Shown here in pieces: positions 60,354 through 64,000 of a stretch of 64,000 nt of DNA. The notes under the pieces were generated by a model. The model was not told the origin of the DNA. It did not search any database and was given only the letters and a program-made list of their open reading frames with translations. Within the stretch, counting starts at the first letter, position 1, and every line of letters begins with the position of its first letter. The stretch lies in NCBI RefSeq assembly GCF_947500705.1, contig NZ_CANMSY010000001.1, forward strand, positions 434,001-498,000, in the 5' to 3' direction. Made by a program: the position numbers and the translations under genes. The DNA comes from an uncultured Brachybacterium sp. Its GTDB lineage: Bacteria; Actinomycetota; Actinomycetes; Actinomycetales; Dermabacteraceae.

Positions 60354-61526
60354 TCAGTCTTCGGGCGAGTCCGCCTCGGGGATCTCGTCATTCAGCGACT
60401 CGAACGCGAGCTGCCCGGTCGCGGAGGCGTCGTCAGCGGGTTCCTCACCGGTCCCCGGCAGCTCCCCCGCGGACGAGGGCTGCTCTGCGAGCCTCGGCTC
60501 GCCGGTGGGGGCCGGGTCCTCGGAAGAACCCGCCTCGTCGGTCTCCGGCATCTCGCCGACCCCGGCGGACTCGTCGGCCTCAGTGGCCTCAGGCACCTCA
60601 CCGGCCGTGGCGGCAGTGACGAGTGTGACGTCATCGCGAGCCTCGAGTGCGACGTCGTCGCGGGCCGGAGTGGTCGCCACGGGACGACCCTCCGTCGCGA
60701 CGTCTGCCGCAGCGGCCCGATCAGCCGGTGCGTCGCGCTGGAAGTCGACGTCGAGCTCGTCGACGATCACCCCGCTGCTGCGGGGGATCTCCCGGTCCTC
60801 TTCCTGCTGGCCGGTCTCGGAATGCGCGCCGCAGCCGAAGTTGAGGTGCACGACCCGGCCATCTGCCGGGGACCACTCGTTGGTGCAGACGCCGAACTCG
60901 CCGCGGAGCGAGCCGGAGAGCTTCGAGAGGAAGCCGCAGCTGGTGCAGTTGGCCGAGACGGTGCCGCGCCGGCCACGACCGGAGGTCTCGCGCGGGCCGA
61001 AGTCTCCTTCGAGCCAGCGCTCGGCGGCGTCGCTGCGACCCTCCGCGGAGAGCACCCGGGCACGGCCCAGGCCGAGCTCCCACTGCGCGACGCGATCGGC
61101 GTCCTCGTCCCCGGTGGCCTCATAGCCCTGTTCGAGCCGCTCGTCGTCATCGCGGTACGGAAGCAGGTCGTCCGCACCCACATCGGAGGGCTTCAGCCGC
61201 TCGGACCAGGGCTCCCAGTCCGGTGCCAGGATCGAATCCTCCCCGGGCAGGAGCGCGGTCTCAGCGACGGTCGCGACCTTGGCGCGGGAGGCTCGGGTCA
61301 GCACGGCCACCCAGGACCAGCCGCGGTAACCAGGCATGGTGCACTCGAAGACGTGCGTGACCAGCCGCTCCCCGCTCGCCTCGACCCGCAGGTGCTCACC
61401 GACCTGGCCCGGCTCGGTGACCTCGAGCAGCGCCTCCCTGGCGAGCTCGATGGCAGCGGACGCGATCGTGTCCAGCTTCGGCCGCGCGGTGCGGGCGCGG
61501 CGGGGGGCGGTGGTCGGTGACGTCAT
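60354..61526 (-). CDS. DUF3027 domain protein
   Basis: 390 aa. Residues 15-235 form the DUF3027 domain, including YRGWSWVAVLTRASRAKVATV (about 70), a cysteine pair in CTSCGFLSKLSGSLRGEFG with CTNEWSP, and FGCGAHSET (about 235), suggesting a zinc site. The last 150 residues are Glu/Asp/Ala-rich and look disordered. The family is actinobacteria-specific, of unknown function, and commonly adjoins a cold-shock-domain gene as here. It starts 3 bp after that gene's stop. Confidence 0.85.
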   Translation of the reverse strand: MTSPTTAPRRARTARPKLDTIASAAIELAREALLEVTEPGQVGEHLRVEASGERLVTHVFECTMPGYRGWSWVAVLTRASRAKVATVAETALLPGEDSILAPDWEPWSERLKPSDVGADDLLPYRDDDERLEQGYEATGDEDADRVAQWELGLGRARVLSAEGRSDAAERWLEGDFGPRETSGRGRRGTVSANCTSCGFLSKLSGSLRGEFGVCTNEWSPADGRVVHLNFGCGAHSETGQQEEDREIPRSSGVIVDELDVDFQRDAPADRAAAADVATEGRPVATTPARDDVALEARDDVTLVTAATAGEVPEATEADESAGVGEMPETDEAGSSEDPAPTGEPRLAEQPSSAGELPGTGEEPADDASATGQLAFESLNDEIPEADSPED

Positions 61527-61529
61527 GTC

Positions 61530-61916
61530 TCAAGCCTCGAAGTTGTCGGCAACGGCACGGAGGACGGTGGCGATCTTCTGGGAGTGCCCCCGATCGGGGT
61601 AGCGGCCCTGACGCAGCCCGTTGGAGGCGTCGTCGAGCAACCGGATCAGGTCCTCGACCATCCCCGCCATGTCCTCGGGCTTCTGGCGCCGGGCTCGGCT
61701 GACCGACGGAGCCGGTTCGAGCAGCTGCAGGGAGAGCACCTGCGGACCTCGCCGACCATCGACCATGTCGAAGTCGACCCGGGCACCGGGCCGGAGGGCG
61801 CTGACCCCTTCGGGCAGGTTCGAGGCGTGCACGTACACGCTCTGACCATCCTCGTCATCGAGGATGAAGCCGAACCCCTTCTCGGCGTCGTAGAACTTCA
61901 CCTTGCCGCGTGGCAC
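61530..61916 (-). CDS. Cold-shock domain protein with C-terminal extension
   Basis: 128 aa. Residues 1-67 are a cold-shock domain with the RNA-binding motifs KGFGFI (RNP1) and VYVHAS (RNP2). The remaining 60 residues form a helical tail (MAGMVEDLIRLLDD) found in the longer actinobacterial Csp class. Likely an RNA chaperone. The GTG start has GGAATGGGA upstream. Confidence 0.88.
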   Translation of the reverse strand: MPRGKVKFYDAEKGFGFILDDEDGQSVYVHASNLPEGVSALRPGARVDFDMVDGRRGPQVLSLQLLEPAPSVSRARRQKPEDMAGMVEDLIRLLDDASNGLRQGRYPDRGHSQKIATVLRAVADNFEA

Positions 61917-62114
61917 GTGGATCCCATTCCTTGTCTGCTGCTCATCGGTCTGCCGGTACTGGTGTCCGGGGCGTGCGGAGCGTCCGTGCCGGCCGCTCCT
62001 GCTGCACCCCGAGGGGTTGCCGGAGACCGTCCGGCAACACTCGAGTCTATCGCGCCCGGACCCGCGGTTGGCGAGCGGATTCTCGCGAGGTGACGACGGC
62101 CACCGAACCGGGGG

Positions 62115-62813
62115 TCAGCGCCGCCTCTCCGGGGGGATCTCTCGGGTCGGAGCGGTCGCGGGCACCGGGTCGAGTCCGAGCCCGGTGAGCACCTTCTCCA
62201 GGATCATCGCGGTGAACCCCCAGACGAAAGCATCGCCGGGGAGATCGAAGGCCGGCCCCACCCTCTGCCCGCCCAGCAGTCCGCGGAGCCGGTGCGCCGG
62301 ATCGGTCAGCGACCCCGGGCCGGTCAGCGGCGCCCAGACCAGTCGCTCGACCTCGATCGGATCCTGCACGCCCAGCGTCGGCACCGACCGCGACCAGCTC
62401 AGCACCGGGGTGACGCGCTGGATCCGCCAGGGCATCGGGATCGGGGCGAAGGCGCCGAGCACGTGCGCGTCGACGGGATCCAGCCCGGTCTCCTCCTGTG
62501 CCTCCCGCAGCGCGGTGTGGACGTCATCGCGGTCCCCCGGATCACGTCCGCCGCCGGGGAGGGAGAACTGTCCGGGCTGCGAGCGCAGTGCATGCCCGCG
62601 CTCCTCGAGCACCACTCGAGCATCGTCGAGCCCGGTGCCGGCGATGTGGATCAGCACGGCGCTGCGGCGCACGGCCCGCCCGCGGACGTCCGGGTCCCGC
62701 GGGTCCGGGTCGCGGGTGACCAGCACGTCGCCCGCCGCGGCACGCGCCGCGAGCGGAGCGAGGAACTCGGCATCGCCCGGAAGGCGGAGGGTGGGCCGGG
62801 GCGTGGCGCTCAT
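62115..62813 (-). CDS. Nudix hydrolase (CoA pyrophosphatase-like)
   Basis: A 232-aa protein whose Nudix box reads GGGRDPGDRDDVHTALREA then QEETGL (about residue 98), with LPGGGRDPxD as in the NUDT7/CoAse subgroup, preceded by QPGQFSLPGG. It probably cleaves CoA or related diphosphates. The start overlaps the nth stop by 4 nt (ATGA), forming an nth-Nudix operon, an arrangement seen in actinobacteria. Confidence 0.85.
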   Translation of the reverse strand: MSATPRPTLRLPGDAEFLAPLAARAAAGDVLVTRDPDPRDPDVRGRAVRRSAVLIHIAGTGLDDARVVLEERGHALRSQPGQFSLPGGGRDPGDRDDVHTALREAQEETGLDPVDAHVLGAFAPIPMPWRIQRVTPVLSWSRSVPTLGVQDPIEVERLVWAPLTGPGSLTDPAHRLRGLLGGQRVGPAFDLPGDAFVWGFTAMILEKVLTGLGLDPVPATAPTREIPPERRR

Positions 62814-63517
62814 GCGACCCCCACCCGGGGACAGAGCTCGAGGAGGGCGCAGTCCCCGCAGCGGGGTGCCCGTGCGGTGCAGACCCGGCGGCCGTGGAGG
62901 ATCAGGCGAAGTCCGAGACGGGTCAGGTTGCCGGCGTCGTCATGCTCGCCGACGCCATCGGCCTCGAGGTGGGCCACGAGGTCCTTCTCGACCCCGCGCG
63001 GGTCGTTGTGCGTCGACCATCCCAGGCGCCGGGCGAGCCGGCCCACATGAGTGTCGACGGCCAGGAGCGAGTGGCCGAACCAGGCACCTCGTACCACGTG
63101 GGCGGTCTTGCGACCCACTCCGGGCAGCTGCTCGAGCGCGGCCTGGCCGTCGGGGACCTCGCCGTCATGCCGCTCAAGAAGCCCCCGGCCCAGGCCGATC
63201 AGGCGACGCGCCCGTGTCGCACCCATTCCGAGCGGACGCACCACCTCGGTGAGCGCGGCCTCGTCAGCTCCGGCGAGCGCCTTCGCATCGGGCCAGCGTG
63301 TGAACAGCTCCGGGGTCACCTCGTTGACGCGGACGTCGGTGGTCTGTGCCGAGAGCACCGTCGCGACCAGCAGTTCCAGTGCGTTCCGGTGGTCGAGCTC
63401 GGTGCGGGCCTCGGGATAGAGCTCCTCGAGGGCGGCCGCGACCCGCGCCCCGTCAGCCACGGCAGCAGCGGCTGCGGCACCTTCTCCGTCGTCCGTGTGA
63501 AGAACCGGCCTCGACAT
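62810..63517 (-). CDS. nth: Endonuclease III
   Basis: A 235-aa base-excision glycosylase/AP lyase for oxidised pyrimidines: LLVATVLSAQTTD (about residue 50), helix-hairpin-helix LPGVGRKTAHVV with the catalytic Lys (about 130), VDTHVGRLARRLG with the catalytic Asp (about 153) and the [4Fe-4S] cysteines CTARAPRCGDCALLELC near the C-terminus. A 27-residue lead precedes the conserved part. GAGGAGGTG precedes the ATG. It is divergent from the crp-like gene. Confidence 0.95.
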   Translation of the reverse strand: MSRPVLHTDDGEGAAAAAAVADGARVAAALEELYPEARTELDHRNALELLVATVLSAQTTDVRVNEVTPELFTRWPDAKALAGADEAALTEVVRPLGMGATRARRLIGLGRGLLERHDGEVPDGQAALEQLPGVGRKTAHVVRGAWFGHSLLAVDTHVGRLARRLGWSTHNDPRGVEKDLVAHLEADGVGEHDDAGNLTRLGLRLILHGRRVCTARAPRCGDCALLELCPRVGVA

Positions 63518-63674
63518 CTGAACAGCACCTCCTCGGGCGGGTGGCGGGCCTCTGCGCCGCGAGCACGATAGTGTTTGACCATCATGTGACAGTCGCCACC
63601 GGTCTTCGTGGCGTCCGCCACAGGCGTCTCACAGCACGGTCCCGGAAATCGGGGCCCCACACTCAGGAGGTTCC

Positions 63675-64000
63675 GTGGACGAGAACATCGTACGGTCATC
63701 ACCGTTGTTCGCTGCGCTCGACGAGGACGGCAAGCAGGCCGTGCTGGCGTCGATGAAGCAGGAGGACTACCACCGCAGCGCCATCATCTTCCGTGAGGGA
63801 GATCCGGGCGACCGTCTGTTCATCATCGGCTCGGGCAAGGTGAAGGTCGGCCACGCCTCGGGCGATGGCCGCGAGAACCTGCTCGCCGTGCTCGGCCCGG
63901 GCGAGACGCTCGGCGAGCTGTCCCTCTTCGACCCGGCGCCGCGCAACGCGACTGCCACCGTGGTCGCCGAGTCGACCCTCTTCTCGCTCTCGCAGCAGGA
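63675..64000 (+). CDS. crp: Crp/Fnr family transcriptional regulator, N-terminal part (partial)
   Basis: 108 codons from GTG 63675 to the window edge. The cyclic-nucleotide-binding beta-roll is visible: FREGDPGDRLFIIGSGKVKVG, DGRENLLAVLGPGETLGELS with the phosphate-binding cassette and PAPRNATATVVAES. The Arg after GELSLFDPAP sits where Crp contacts cAMP phosphate. AGGAGG precedes the GTG by four bases. The helix-turn-helix lies beyond the window. In actinobacteria the nth-neighbouring member is the global cAMP-responsive Crp. Confidence 0.9.
   Translation, partial: MDENIVRSSPLFAALDEDGKQAVLASMKQEDYHRSAIIFREGDPGDRLFIIGSGKVKVGHASGDGRENLLAVLGPGETLGELSLFDPAPRNATATVVAESTLFSLSQQ

Overview
The window comes from a high-GC actinobacterium. 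Mycothiol synthase (mshD), a DUF3027 protein, an Flp/Tad pilus locus with an Ssd-type ATPase, PHO-box-like direct repeats before pstS, and many genes whose start codon sits 6-7 nt after a TANNNT-like -10 element all fit Micrococcales. Gene content and protein flavour are most like Brachybacterium/Dermabacteraceae. That placement is a judgement from reading the sequence, not a database result.

Layout. 1-3300 is an eroded region. It holds the 5' end of a pyruvate/branched-chain dehydrogenase E1-alpha gene, an intact family-3 glycoside hydrolase squeezed between remnants of a SIS-domain gene and a sugar-ABC permease, an orphan receiver-domain response regulator, and two convergent truncated genes that meet at one junction. 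3.4-6.1 kb holds a Gfo/Idh/MocA oxidoreductase and an MFS transporter. 6.35-7.83 kb is a complete tryptophan attenuator (leader peptide with tandem Trp codons, alternative hairpins) in front of a trpB with no trpA beside it. 7.9-15.6 kb holds an aminotransferase, a YvlD-type membrane protein, purB, an SDR, a CPBP protease, a rhodanese and a LolD/FtsX-type ABC pair. 15.9-20.3 kb is the phosphate operon pstSCAB. 20.4-28.3 kb carries a DUF4190 protein, a MutT1-like Nudix/phosphatase, mshD, a nitrobindin-like protein with ygfZ, and several small membrane proteins. 28.6-35.2 kb holds fba, an RNA methyltransferase, DedA, a neutral zinc metallopeptidase, pyrE, an SDR and xth.

35.4-40.3 kb is the Tad pilus operon (ssd, tadA, a fused tadB/tadC, a DUF4244 pilin, a TadE-like and a TadG-like protein). 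Divergent from it is a strong candidate for an unannotated structured small RNA with its own promoter and terminator (minus strand, about 35443-35605). 40.3-50 kb holds a membrane acyltransferase-like protein, a MrfA/YprA-type helicase, a methyltransferase, a PAP2 phosphatase and topA. 50.2-58.2 kb is a carbohydrate cassette between topA and tmk: two complete substrate-binding/permease sets facing each other across a terminator, neither with its own ATPase, plus a second Gfo/Idh protein whose stop overlaps the tmk start. 58.2-64 kb holds tmk, holB, DUF3027, a long cold-shock protein, a Nudix hydrolase, nth and the start of a Crp-family regulator.

Most operons are tightly packed with 4-nt ATGA/GTGA overlaps (tad, pst-type, ABC, tmk-holB, nth-Nudix). 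No rRNA, tRNA, CRISPR array, transposase or integrase was seen. The most interesting items are the small-RNA candidate at the tad locus, the leaderless trp attenuator before orphan trpB, the run of gene remnants at the left edge, and how often leaderless starts recur.
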